From contig DATGZN010000097.1 of NCBI GenBank assembly GCA_035297145.1, forward strand, positions 1 to 64,000: a DNA stretch of 64,000 bases, in the 5' to 3' direction. The notes beneath the pieces are model-generated. The model had not been told where the DNA came from and made no database searches. It worked only from the letters and a program-made list of their open reading frames with translations. Origin of the DNA: QHXW01 sp035297145 (GTDB lineage Bacteria > Acidobacteriota > Terriglobia > Bryobacterales > Bryobacteraceae). Within the stretch, counting starts at the first letter, position 1, and each line of letters starts with the position of its first letter. A program made the translations under genes and the position numbers. Positions 1 through 9,332 of this stretch are shown one piece after another.

Positions 1-257
1 GACAGGGCCGACGGACTCTCCCCAGCTTGCATCCGCCGGACGGCCGCCGCCTTGAACTTCGGGCTAAAAACTCGGCTCTTCTTCATCAGGTTCAGTTCTC
101 CATTCAGTGTAGAACTGTCCCTGATTTCTCTGTCTCAGTCCGGGGGCGCACTCCAGTACCCGTCACTCGAAATGCGCCATCAATCTTTGTGACGTACTCC
201 TTCGGCATGTTGTCCAGCCGATTCAATGTTCCCACGTCGACGCAGGCCGAAACAACC
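1..257. other. Left edge without a supported gene
   Basis: No reading frame here shows protein family features, a good start or a ribosome binding site. It may hold the 3' flank of the small membrane protein gene and unassigned DNA. Confidence 0.4.
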
Positions 258-527
258 TCAATCCCTCTTCCGAAACGCTCCGCCGCCGATTCCGCCGGCA
301 TCCAACAGGACCGCCACGATCAGGATCAGCACATTGATCCCCTGGAGCGGCTGGTGCGTATTCGTCAGCCATGCGTAGGCGATGGTCGTTAGCGGCAGGA
401 AGATGAATCCCAAGATCGGGACAATCAGCCCGTGATACGCCCGTTGCAGGTACGTCGAGAACAGGAACATGCACACCAGCACGATGCGCGGAAAGGCGAG
501 GACAGCGATGATCAGGCAGCAAGGCAT
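258..527 (-). CDS. Small hydrophobic membrane protein, unknown function
   Basis: About 89 residues, mostly hydrophobic. There are three likely membrane segments: residues about 2-22, about 28-48, and about 58-78 after a short polar turn (TNTHQPLQG). The C-terminus is short and basic (FRKRD). I start it at the ATG at 527 because the upstream in-frame extension to 614 is polar, arginine-rich and looks non-coding. No ribosome binding site is obvious. I do not recognise the family. The regular membrane topology is the main reason to think it is real. It is transcribed divergently from the desaturase that starts at 786. Confidence 0.5.
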   Translation of the reverse strand: MPCCLIIAVLAFPRIVLVCMFLFSTYLQRAYHGLIVPILGFIFLPLTTIAYAWLTNTHQPLQGINVLILIVAVLLDAGGIGGGAFRKRD

Positions 528-785
528 GGGGATGGGCTCACTGCTCTCAATTCTCTCAGAATCGGGACTGTTAATGCGCCTGGTGCGCCAACCGCTCAGT
601 GGTGTTCCGAACAAGGCTCCAGCCTAGTCACTTTAGTTAGCACCACTCCGGTCCCTTTACAGGTGTGACCCCACAACGTCTGAGGAATACTCCCGTGTAT
701 CCCCTGAAATTACACAACTCTTACAAATCGCCCGCGGAATCCCTGTTAGCGTGAAATTGTACTGCCACAACCCCCGGGAGCTTCG

Positions 786-1638
<853 letters not shown>

Positions 1639-1640
<2 letters not shown>

Positions 1641-1661
1641 CGCGGGGATAACGCGCTTTTT
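1639..1661 (+). terminator. Rho-independent terminator of the desaturase gene
   Basis: A perfect 6-bp stem, AGCGCG (1639-1644) with CGCGCT (1652-1657), encloses a 7-nt loop and runs into five T residues (1657-1661). The first stem base is the last base of the desaturase stop codon, so termination would occur directly after the gene. Confidence 0.8.
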
Positions 1662-1768
1662 GCGGGATACCCGTGGGTGTTTCTGCGTAGGCTGCCAACA
1701 ACCCGTAGAAAACGCCGGTTAAGCCGCCGATTTGGCGCACGCCGCCCATCCCGTCATAAGCTGTATTC

Positions 1769-2662
1769 ATGGTGGTTGCCGGGCGCCGCAAGTCGATCGC
1801 GTTCTTCATTGCGCTTGGCGCCTGCCTGATCTCGGTTGTCATCCTGCTCTACGTCGGCTGGGTATTGCTCGACTGGCGCAGCGGGATCCTGCTGTTCCTC
1901 GGCATCCTGCTGATGACCATGATCATCGGCGGCGTGGTCGTGAATACCATCTTCCTGGTGCGGGAAATCCGGCGTAACGAGCAGCACGACGCGTTCATCA
2001 ATGCGGTCACGCACGAGTTGAAGACTCCAGTTGCCGCCATCCGCCTCTACCTGGAAACGCTGCAAACTCGTGACGTAGACGAAACCAAGCGCAAAGAGTT
2101 TTACCGCATCATGCTGGACGAAAGCGGCCGTCTGCTGGCCACCATCGAGCAGGTGCTGCGCACGGGACGCGCCGGAGCCGCCGGCCGCAGGCTCCATGTT
2201 GAGCGCATCAATCTCGGTGCGATGGTCCAGGAGTGTTTGGCTCGCGCCCAAATGCTGTTGGACATACCGCCGGAATCGCTGGAATTCCATCCGGGGCCGT
2301 CCGTCAACATTATGGGTGACGCCGACGAAGTGCGCGCCGCGGTTTCCAATCTCATCGAAAACGCTGTCAAATATTCCGGCCCTGACCCGAAAGTCGTCGT
2401 CGAAACGGCACAGGTGGATGAGAAGTACGTCTCACTCCGTGTGAGAGATCAAGGCGTCGGAATCCCGAAAACCGAGCTGAAGCGCATTTTTAAGCGTTTC
2501 TATCGCGCGCCCGGTTCGCTGGCCACCCGCGTGAAAGGAATCGGCCTGGGTCTGTACATTGTGCGCTCCGTGGCCAAGCGGCACGGCGGCCGGGCGTGGG
2601 CGGAAAGTGAAGGCCCCGGACAAGGCAGCACTTTCGTACTGCAGCTTCCCATCGCGAAATGA
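1769..2662 (+). CDS. Membrane sensor histidine kinase
   Basis: 297 residues. Two membrane helices (about 10-32 and 38-63) are separated by only a few residues, so there is essentially no periplasmic sensor domain. A HisKA dimerisation domain follows, with the phospho-accepting His82 in HELKTP. The HATPase domain has an N box (NLIENAVKYS, about 194-203), G1 (DQGVGIP, about 227-233) and G2 (GIGLGLYIV, about 257-265). It should autophosphorylate and pass phosphate to the response regulator encoded next, whose ATG overlaps this stop codon (ATGA). The lack of a sensor domain suggests it senses membrane state or a partner protein. Confidence 0.93.
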   Translation: MVVAGRRKSIAFFIALGACLISVVILLYVGWVLLDWRSGILLFLGILLMTMIIGGVVVNTIFLVREIRRNEQHDAFINAVTHELKTPVAAIRLYLETLQTRDVDETKRKEFYRIMLDESGRLLATIEQVLRTGRAGAAGRRLHVERINLGAMVQECLARAQMLLDIPPESLEFHPGPSVNIMGDADEVRAAVSNLIENAVKYSGPDPKVVVETAQVDEKYVSLRVRDQGVGIPKTELKRIFKRFYRAPGSLATRVKGIGLGLYIVRSVAKRHGGRAWAESEGPGQGSTFVLQLPIAK

Positions 2663-3414
2663 GCCGAATTCTGGTGGTGGAAGACGAGCGGCACCTTGCC
2701 GACGGGTTGCGCTTCAACCTGGAAGCCGAGGGCTATCAGGTGCAACTGGCGGAGACGGGTGAGGCGGCGCTGGATCTCCTCATGACAGACGCGCCTCGGT
2801 TCGATCTCGTGATCCTCGATGTGATGCTGCCCGCTAAAGATGGCTTTACTGTGATGTCGGAGCTACGTCAAGCCGGCAACTTCATTCCCACTTTGATGCT
2901 GACGGCGCGCGGCCATCCCGAAGACGTCCTGCGCGGATTCGAGGCCGGCGCCGATGACTACCTCACCAAGCCATTCGAGCTGGCGATTCTCATTGCTCGC
3001 ATCCACGGTCTGCTGCGCCGCCATGAGTGGATGCGCGTATCACTCAATCACGTGAACCATGCCACCTCGCCGGCTGAAACAAGCGATATGTTCACCTTCG
3101 CCGACAAGTCCGTGCATTTCGATCGCCTGGAACTGCGCGTCCGCGATCTCACTTTTCCGCTAACGCTGATGGAAGCGAATCTGCTGCGCTACCTGATTCA
3201 ACGCGAGGGCAAGCCGGTTTCTCGGAAAACTATGTTGGAAGAGGTCTGGGGCCTGCACGAAGACACGGACACGCGGGCTATCGACAACTTCATCGTCCGC
3301 CTGCGCCGCTACATTGAAGACGACCCCACACGCCCGCAGCATTTGCTGACGGTACGTGGAGTGGGATATCGATTCGTGGCGGCCCCGGCGGCCGGAGCAA
3401 AAGAGCGGAGCTAG
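2659..3414 (+). CDS. OmpR/PhoB-family response regulator
   Basis: 251 residues. The receiver domain has acidic residues near position 9 (VVEDE), the phospho-acceptor Asp54 in VILDVMLP and the conserved Lys in LTKPF. The C-terminal winged-helix DNA-binding domain (about 145-240) has the typical trans-reg motif RAIDNFIVRLRRYIEDD and ends in VRGVGYRFV. Its start codon overlaps the kinase stop, so the pair is translationally coupled and almost certainly a cognate two-component system. Target genes are not evident. The linker between domains (about 125-145) is longer and more polar than usual. Confidence 0.95.
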   Translation: MSRILVVEDERHLADGLRFNLEAEGYQVQLAETGEAALDLLMTDAPRFDLVILDVMLPAKDGFTVMSELRQAGNFIPTLMLTARGHPEDVLRGFEAGADDYLTKPFELAILIARIHGLLRRHEWMRVSLNHVNHATSPAETSDMFTFADKSVHFDRLELRVRDLTFPLTLMEANLLRYLIQREGKPVSRKTMLEEVWGLHEDTDTRAIDNFIVRLRRYIEDDPTRPQHLLTVRGVGYRFVAAPAAGAKERS

Positions 3415-3634
3415 GTAGTCGCCGCATCCAAAAACCGCTTGCTTTGCGCGCGGCTCAGCAAAGCGACGCGTTGACAACAGCTTGCCGAGCCACGACCAAA
3501 GGGAGTAGTTGCCCTCGGGTGAAGCCAGGCTCAATCTGATTCCGCTTCGCACGGCGGCGCCGCTTGTCGCGTCCCTTCGCCATCCTGCTGTTGATATACT
3601 ATTCTGTTCACCACAAAAAAGGAGACCTACCCCC

Positions 3635-4759
3635 ATGACTGTGCCCTTTTACGGTCACGTCAGGCAGTACCACAACATCAAGTCAGAGATCGACGCCAAC
3701 CTGCATGAAGTCCTCGAGAGCGGCCAGTACGTGATGGGGCCCATGCTCAAGCGCTTCGAAAAGGAATTCGCGGATTATCACGGGATGAAGCACGCCATCG
3801 GAGTCGGCAACGGCACCGATGCGCTGTGGCTTTCGTTCATGGCCCTCGGCATCGGATCGGGCGACGAGTGCATCACTCATCCCAATACCTTCTTCGCGAC
3901 GGCTGAAGCCATCTGGATCGCTGGCGCTACGGCCGTTTTCGTCGATTCCGATCCCAAGACCAATTGCATCGACCCGTCTAAGATTGAAGCCGCGATCACG
4001 CCGAAAACCAAGGCGATCGTGCCCGTACACCTCTACGGCCAGTGCGCCGATATGAAAGCAATTCGCAAGATTGCCGACAAGCACAAGCTGCTGGTCATCG
4101 AGGATAATGCGCAAGCCATCGGCGCACGCGGCGATGGATTCAAAATCGGCGAGCTCAGCGATGCCGTCTGCACCAGCTTTATCATTCAGAAGAATCTCGG
4201 CACTTTTGGCGACGGTGGCGCGGTCGTGACCAACAAGGATCAAATCGACCGGCATGTGCGCCGTCTGCGCAATCACGGCTCGGAGAAGCGCTCCTGTCAC
4301 AGCTACGGCTTTAACAGCCGCCTGGATGACATTCACGCCGGTGTTCTGAGCGCCAAATTGAAGCACATCGACGCGGGCAACGATCTGCGTCGCAAGGCAG
4401 CCGCACGGTACACGGCGTGTTTGAAAGACGCCCAAAACATCACGCTGCCCCACGAGGTTCCCGGTTACCACCACGTCTTTCACCTGTACGTGATCGAGAC
4501 CAAGCGGCCCGAGCATCGTCGACCCTTGCTCGATTTCCTGAGCAAGAACGGCATCGATGCCAAGTGCCATTACGATATCGCCATCCATCAGCAGGAAGGC
4601 TATCCGTGGGGCAAAGGCGCGCGCATCGTGGGATCGATCGCGAACGCGGAGCGCAACGCCGCCTGCTGTATCTCGCTGCCGATGTTCCCCGAGCTCACTG
4701 CCGACGAAATCGACTACACCATCTCCAAGACTCTGGAGTGGGACAGGACGGTGGGGTGA
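3635..4759 (+). CDS. DegT/DnrJ/EryC1/StrS-family sugar aminotransferase
   Basis: 374 residues, PLP-dependent. Family motifs are GNGTDAL (58-64, cofactor phosphate pocket), EDNAQAIGA (about 156-164, with the Asp that pairs with the pyridine nitrogen) and the Schiff-base lysine Lys186 in QKNLGTFGDGG. Such enzymes usually transaminate keto-sugar nucleotides. I start at the ATG at 3635, which has a GGAG box at 3621-3624; the open frame upstream to 3509 has no family similarity. The downstream Gfo/Idh oxidoreductase overlaps the stop codon. Oxidoreductase/aminotransferase pairs of this kind (WbpB/WbpE, NtdC/NtdA) make 3-amino sugars, so an amino-sugar role is the likely inference. Confidence 0.92.
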   Translation: MTVPFYGHVRQYHNIKSEIDANLHEVLESGQYVMGPMLKRFEKEFADYHGMKHAIGVGNGTDALWLSFMALGIGSGDECITHPNTFFATAEAIWIAGATAVFVDSDPKTNCIDPSKIEAAITPKTKAIVPVHLYGQCADMKAIRKIADKHKLLVIEDNAQAIGARGDGFKIGELSDAVCTSFIIQKNLGTFGDGGAVVTNKDQIDRHVRRLRNHGSEKRSCHSYGFNSRLDDIHAGVLSAKLKHIDAGNDLRRKAAARYTACLKDAQNITLPHEVPGYHHVFHLYVIETKRPEHRRPLLDFLSKNGIDAKCHYDIAIHQQEGYPWGKGARIVGSIANAERNAACCISLPMFPELTADEIDYTISKTLEWDRTVG

Positions 4760-5832
4760 GCGTGAAAGATAAATATCGCGTCGTTATCGTGGGCATGGGC
4801 AAGCGCGGCATGCACCATGCCACCACCTTTCAGGCCAACAGCCGTTTTGAAGTGGCCGGCATCTGCGACATCGATCAGGCGCGCCTGAATGACGCCTCCG
4901 CCAAGCTGGGTGTTGCGGTGAAGGGCACGGATGCAGCCGAAGTGGCGAAGGCCGTGCGCCCCGACGTTTTCTGCTTCTGCACTCTGCCGAATATTCGGGC
5001 GTCCATGGTGCGCATCGGTATCGAATCGGGCGCGCAGCTCATCGCCATGGAGAAACCCGTCGCGCTCACCAGCACGGAAGGTTTTCAGGTCCGCGATCTT
5101 CTGGCCGCAAGCGGAGTGAAGGCCGTGGTGAGCCATCAGCATCGCTATGGAACGCACTATCAGAAGGTCGCGGAACTCGTGGCCGAGGGTGCGCTGGGCC
5201 GCATCCACACAGTGTACGGGACGGCAACCGGCTGGATGATGCACATGCTCTCGCATCTGGTGGATTACCTGCGCTGGTTTGGCGGGGGCGAAGAGGCCGA
5301 ATGGGTGATGGCCCAAGCGGCCGGCCGCGGCAAACTGACCGACATCCATCCCTCGCCCGACTACATCGCCGGCTTCATCCATTTCGCAAATGGCGTGCAC
5401 GGAGTGATCGAATGCGGCGCCGGCGCGCCCGATGTGCCCGAGGTCGACTACTGGTGGCGCAAGTGCCGCATCGGTGCGCAAGGTGTCGACGGATTCGCGG
5501 AAGTTCTGACCGGCGGCGGTTGGCGCGCGGTGACCAAAAGCGGCGCCTGCTCCGGCGGCGGGTCGATGAACTACGACCTCGATATGCCACCCTACATCCA
5601 ACAAATGGCCGATTGGCTGGATCGTGACAGCGCCGTCCATCCCTGCAACTTCGCCAGCGCCTATAAAGGCTTCGAGATCATGATGGCGTTCTGCCGCTCT
5701 GCCGCTCAAGGCGGGCAGGTGCCGCTGCCGCTGACCGCACCCACCGACGAAATCGAGTTACTGAGACGATCGGTACCCGATCGCAAGATCCTGCTCTCTT
5801 TCGCCGGAAGCGCGAAGGAATATTCGGCGTAG
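4756..5832 (+). CDS. Gfo/Idh/MocA-family NAD(P)-dependent oxidoreductase
   Basis: 358 residues from the GTG at 4756, which overlaps the aminotransferase stop (GTGA); a second GTG at 4762 is equally possible. The N-terminal Rossmann fold begins VVIVGMGKRG (glycine-rich NAD(P) loop, about 9-18). The family Glu-Lys-Pro motif (MEKPV) lies about 95 residues in, and an alpha/beta substrate domain follows. It should oxidise a hydroxyl of a sugar or sugar nucleotide to the keto form used by the aminotransferase. Translational coupling supports joint action in one amino-sugar pathway. Substrate and carbon position are not readable from sequence. Confidence 0.9.
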   Translation: MSVKDKYRVVIVGMGKRGMHHATTFQANSRFEVAGICDIDQARLNDASAKLGVAVKGTDAAEVAKAVRPDVFCFCTLPNIRASMVRIGIESGAQLIAMEKPVALTSTEGFQVRDLLAASGVKAVVSHQHRYGTHYQKVAELVAEGALGRIHTVYGTATGWMMHMLSHLVDYLRWFGGGEEAEWVMAQAAGRGKLTDIHPSPDYIAGFIHFANGVHGVIECGAGAPDVPEVDYWWRKCRIGAQGVDGFAEVLTGGGWRAVTKSGACSGGGSMNYDLDMPPYIQQMADWLDRDSAVHPCNFASAYKGFEIMMAFCRSAAQGGQVPLPLTAPTDEIELLRRSVPDRKILLSFAGSAKEYSA

Positions 5833-5848
5833 AACATCGTGAACGCCG

Positions 5849-6700
5849 CTATTTGGAAAGCAGACGAACATCGGGAGCTAATGACTCCCGCATACTCCAG
5901 GTCAGATCTTGACTCGCTGGCGCCGGTCCGCCGCGTATTGTTCGCGCGCGATTCCGCGCCAGTTTCGCTTCTTTCTTTAACTTCAATTTGTCGAGAATGA
6001 CCGCGTCGCTCTCCAGCAGATCCGCCACGAGCGGATGCCTCGGCCCGTATGTTCTTTCGGCTGCTGCAAGGGCGCGCTCGATTGACTTTCTGGCGTCCCG
6101 CGGCTGACCCGTCAGGTATTCGAGCGACGCCATGCTGGCCCAACCGCGAATCATGGTCGGGTGATCCGGAGCGAGCGTCCTCTCGAAAAACTGCAGAGCC
6201 TCGCGTTCATTATCGAGCGCCTCGGCATACTCGCCCGTACGCATCTCCACGGCCGCGAGATTATGCAGCACCGTCGGCATTACTTCCCCGGGATTCGCGA
6301 GTTTTCTCACAGTCCGTGCCGCCTCGTGCAATTCGGCCTCCGCCGCGGAAAGTTGGCCAAGCTTCAAATGCAGGGCACTCCACGCATTCAGCAGTTCGGC
6401 GCGCGACACATCTGGGAGCTGCCACGCGGTTTTTTGCGCTTCTTGCAACACCGCTTCCATCTCGCGATACTCCCCGGCTTCCATGTAAGCGGTCGCTAGC
6501 GTGATCCGCAGCGGCAACAGATCCGTCGATGATGCACCTTCATGCGCCCGAACATCCAACGCGTGCGCGAAGTCCGCGGCAGCCTCCTCCGGGCTTCCTT
6601 TCGCCAACGCGCGGTTGCCAGCCGCGATCCAGTCCGGATGCTGGGCCATCAAGCCGCCGGCTAAAACCGCCAAAACGATTTGTCCGATCATGCCCAGCAA
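5849..6700 (-). CDS. Tetratricopeptide-repeat protein
   Basis: 283 residues. A hydrophobic N-terminus (MLGMIGQIVLAVLAGGLMA) looks like a signal peptide or anchor. Several TPR-type helix pairs follow from about residue 25 to 245, for example around GNRALAKGSPEEAAADFAHAL and later kinesin-light-chain-like repeats (ALDNEREALQFFE, RKSIERALAAAERTYGP). TPR proteins scaffold protein contacts; the partner here is unknown. It is convergent with the amino-sugar pair, with a 16-nt gap, and divergent from the HTH-PD40 gene at 6900. The architecture is common in Acidobacteria. Confidence 0.8.
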   Translation of the reverse strand: MLGMIGQIVLAVLAGGLMAQHPDWIAAGNRALAKGSPEEAAADFAHALDVRAHEGASSTDLLPLRITLATAYMEAGEYREMEAVLQEAQKTAWQLPDVSRAELLNAWSALHLKLGQLSAAEAELHEAARTVRKLANPGEVMPTVLHNLAAVEMRTGEYAEALDNEREALQFFERTLAPDHPTMIRGWASMASLEYLTGQPRDARKSIERALAAAERTYGPRHPLVADLLESDAVILDKLKLKKEAKLARNRARTIRGGPAPASQDLTWSMRESLAPDVRLLSK

Positions 6701-6899
6701 TACGACGGTGGTGCTCGAGCGGATAGGCGCCGTTGAATGCCATCAATCACTTGCGCGTCGTGGCGCGGTTTGGCGCAGCTTGGCGCCATGGTCGGAAAAC
6801 CAGGGAACAATAGTCGGCGAATCTCGTCTTACACTTTTAAACTTGGTAACCGTGAACGCGGAACACCGTAATAACCTTTAAGAGCAACTCACCTCACCC

Positions 6900-8879
6900 A
6901 TGGCTACAACGGCTCCCCCCGGTCCTGAAGATCGCCTGGATTCCTGGAAAGAGATTGCCGGCTATCTCAAGCGCGGTGTGCGCACGGTGCAGCGATGGGA
7001 ACAAGCGAGCGGTCTCCCGGTGCATCGCCTTGATCTCGATCGCCAAAGTTCCGTCTTCGCCTATAAAACCGAGCTGGATGCCTGGTGGGAAAGCCGCCGC
7101 CAGTCGGCCTTTGAAGAGGTCACGGCCGCGCCGGTCAGCATGTCACGGCGTCGCTGGCCCTTGTGGACCACCGTCGGCGTGGTGCTGGTTATGGGTTTCG
7201 GATTCAGCCTGACGCGTTGGACCTCCGCCCATGCCGGGTTCGGTGTTTTCAATCCCATCCCGCTCACCTCCGACCTCGGATCCGAGACCAACCCCACGTT
7301 CTCCCCAGACGGTAACCAGGTCGCCTATGCCTGGAACGGCCCCTCTCAGAACAGCTGGAACGTTTACGTGAAAATGGTCGGCTCCGATTCTCCGCTGCGG
7401 CTCACCAACGCGCCAGAGCCGAGCGATGCACCTTCCTGGTCTCCCGACGGCCGCTACATCGCGTTTCTGCGGTTTTTTCGTCAACCAAGGAAATGTCAGA
7501 TTCTGCTAATCCCCCCGATTGGCGGTCAGGAACGCGTGGTCGCCGAGGGAGACTTCGATAGCCCGCTCGCGTGGTCGCCCGACAATCGCTGGCTCGTCAC
7601 TTCTGCCCCTTTGACTGCAAAAGGCCCCGCCGGGTTGGTGGCCATCGACGTTGCTACCGGTGAGCGTCACTGGCTCACGAAACCACCGCGTGAGAACTGG
7701 GACGATTTTGACCCGGCCGTCGCACCATCCGGCCGAAGCATCGTGTTTGCTCGCGACCTGGGTAGCACTTCCGAACTGTATCGCCTCGCACTCACCGCGG
7801 ATTTCACAGCGGACGGTGAGCCCTTGCCCTTGACCGCGCACAACCGCTGGACAGGAATGCCCGCGTTCACTCCTAACGGCAAGGCCGTGGTCTACTCCTC
7901 CGGGATCAAGGACGACATCACGAGTCTCTGGGTGTTGCCGCTCGATTCCGGTGACGGGCCGAGACTGCTGTTCCGCTCCGATAGTTCCTACTATCAACCG
8001 GCGCTTTCCCGGCTTCGCAACCGTCTGGCATTCTCCGTGGGCAGAATTTTCCGCGTCGACACCTGGAGGCTCGACGTCACGCCCGACTTCAAACCCGCCG
8101 GCGCGCCCGTGCGGCTGATCTCCTCCACGCACACCGACTACAACGCGCAATACTCACCCGACGGCAAGCGCATCGTGTTTCACTCCACACGATCCGGCGC
8201 ATCCGAGATCTGGATGTCGGACGCCGATGGATCTAACGCGGTTCGCCTGACCAACTTCAACGCTCCGATCACCGGCAGCCCGCGCTGGTCCCCGGACGGC
8301 CAATGGATCGTCTTTGACTCCAACAAGGAAGGCCAATTCGAGGTCTATCGGATGCACTCCGACGGCGGAAATCCCGAGCGGCTAACAAATAATCCCGCCA
8401 CCGATGGCGTTGCAAGCTACTCGCATGATGGACGATCCATTTACTTCATGTCCAATCGCAGCGGAACGAACCAAGTGTGGAAGATGGACGCCGACGGCCG
8501 CAATCCGCGGCAGATTACGCGCAAAGGCGGATATCTCGCGTTTGAATCCGCCGACGGCCACTGGCTGTATTATTCCGCGGCGGATGGCGACAGCCCGCTG
8601 ATGCGCGTTCCAGTTGATGGCGGCGCGGAGACGCAAGTTCTGCCGAGGGTTTTCGAGTTTGGTTTCTGCGTTACGCCCAAGGGAATCCTATTCGCCAGAG
8701 GTGGCGGGATCGAGTATCTCGACTCCGGCTCCGGCAAGATCTCCCCGTTCTTCCAGCCTTCCGGCCAAATGACTGTCGGTTTGAGCCTTTCACCCGATCA
8801 GCGCCACGTACTGTTCCCTCAGCGCGAATCCTCCGGCAGCGATCTGATGCTCGTGGAAAACTTCCCGGACAATCCCTAG
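6900..8879 (+). CDS. HTH domain, membrane segment and PD40/TolB-like beta-propeller protein
   Basis: 659 residues. An N-terminal helix-turn-helix (about 12-40, SWKEIAGYLKRGVRTVQRWE) resembles MerR/excisionase-type DNA-binding motifs. One membrane helix follows (about 86-107). The rest (about 115-650) is a run of WD40-like PD40 repeats recognisable by SPDG/SPDNRW-type turns (SPDGNQVAYAWNG, SPDGRYIAFLR, SPDGKRIVFHS, SPDGQWIVFDS). The layout is CadC-like: cytoplasmic DNA-binding head, membrane pass, extracytoplasmic sensor propeller. A role as a membrane-bound regulator is an inference. Genes of this shape are frequent in Solibacter-type genomes. Confidence 0.85.
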   Translation: MATTAPPGPEDRLDSWKEIAGYLKRGVRTVQRWEQASGLPVHRLDLDRQSSVFAYKTELDAWWESRRQSAFEEVTAAPVSMSRRRWPLWTTVGVVLVMGFGFSLTRWTSAHAGFGVFNPIPLTSDLGSETNPTFSPDGNQVAYAWNGPSQNSWNVYVKMVGSDSPLRLTNAPEPSDAPSWSPDGRYIAFLRFFRQPRKCQILLIPPIGGQERVVAEGDFDSPLAWSPDNRWLVTSAPLTAKGPAGLVAIDVATGERHWLTKPPRENWDDFDPAVAPSGRSIVFARDLGSTSELYRLALTADFTADGEPLPLTAHNRWTGMPAFTPNGKAVVYSSGIKDDITSLWVLPLDSGDGPRLLFRSDSSYYQPALSRLRNRLAFSVGRIFRVDTWRLDVTPDFKPAGAPVRLISSTHTDYNAQYSPDGKRIVFHSTRSGASEIWMSDADGSNAVRLTNFNAPITGSPRWSPDGQWIVFDSNKEGQFEVYRMHSDGGNPERLTNNPATDGVASYSHDGRSIYFMSNRSGTNQVWKMDADGRNPRQITRKGGYLAFESADGHWLYYSAADGDSPLMRVPVDGGAETQVLPRVFEFGFCVTPKGILFARGGGIEYLDSGSGKISPFFQPSGQMTVGLSLSPDQRHVLFPQRESSGSDLMLVENFPDNP

Positions 8880-8983
8880 GGTCCCCTGCACCCGAAAACC
8901 GATACCTAGCCGGTCTGAGAAGATTTCCTAAAATACTTGGTAACTTCCGGCCAATTTCGTCGTATTGGATACTTAGACGCTCT

Positions 8984-9319
8984 ATGGGAGACAAATCAAA
9001 GGCCGACCTCTTGCAAGGCACGCTGGACATGCTGGTGCTCAAGACCCTCACGCGCGGCCATCTGCACGGCTATGCCATCGCGCAACTCATTCAGCAGTTG
9101 TCGGATGACGTGCTGCGCATCGAAGAAGGCTCGCTCTATCCCGCGCTGCAACGGCTGGAACTGAACGGTTGGATTGATGGGAATTGGGGCATTTCGGCCA
9201 ACAATCGCCGCGCCCGGTTCTACAAGCTGACGCCCACCGGCCGCAAGCAATTGAACGGTGAAACCGAGCGCTATCGCCAACTCACTGGCGCCATCGCGCG
9301 CGTGATGGGAACTGCCTGA
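8984..9319 (+). CDS. PadR-family transcriptional regulator
   Basis: 111 residues. The winged-helix PadR signature is clear: LLQGTLDMLVLKTL at the N-terminus, HGYAIAQLI, EEGSLYPALQRLE and RARFYKLTPTGRKQL. PadR proteins usually repress adjacent transport or efflux genes and are released by a small ligand. The permease gene begins 13 nt after the stop, so the regulator very likely controls that operon, the common acidobacterial arrangement. The short C-terminal helix region matches subfamily 2. Confidence 0.95.
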   Translation: MGDKSKADLLQGTLDMLVLKTLTRGHLHGYAIAQLIQQLSDDVLRIEEGSLYPALQRLELNGWIDGNWGISANNRRARFYKLTPTGRKQLNGETERYRQLTGAIARVMGTA

Positions 9320-9332
9320 GGAGACTTCAACC

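Noticed and set aside
27..392. 121-codon plus-strand open frame at the left edge
   Set aside because: No family features, poor composition, and it overlaps the more convincing membrane protein gene on the other strand.
3564..3600. Promoter for the sugar aminotransferase (TATACT at 3595-3600)
   Set aside because: The only -35-like hexamer (TTGTCG) is 25 nt away, outside the accepted spacing.
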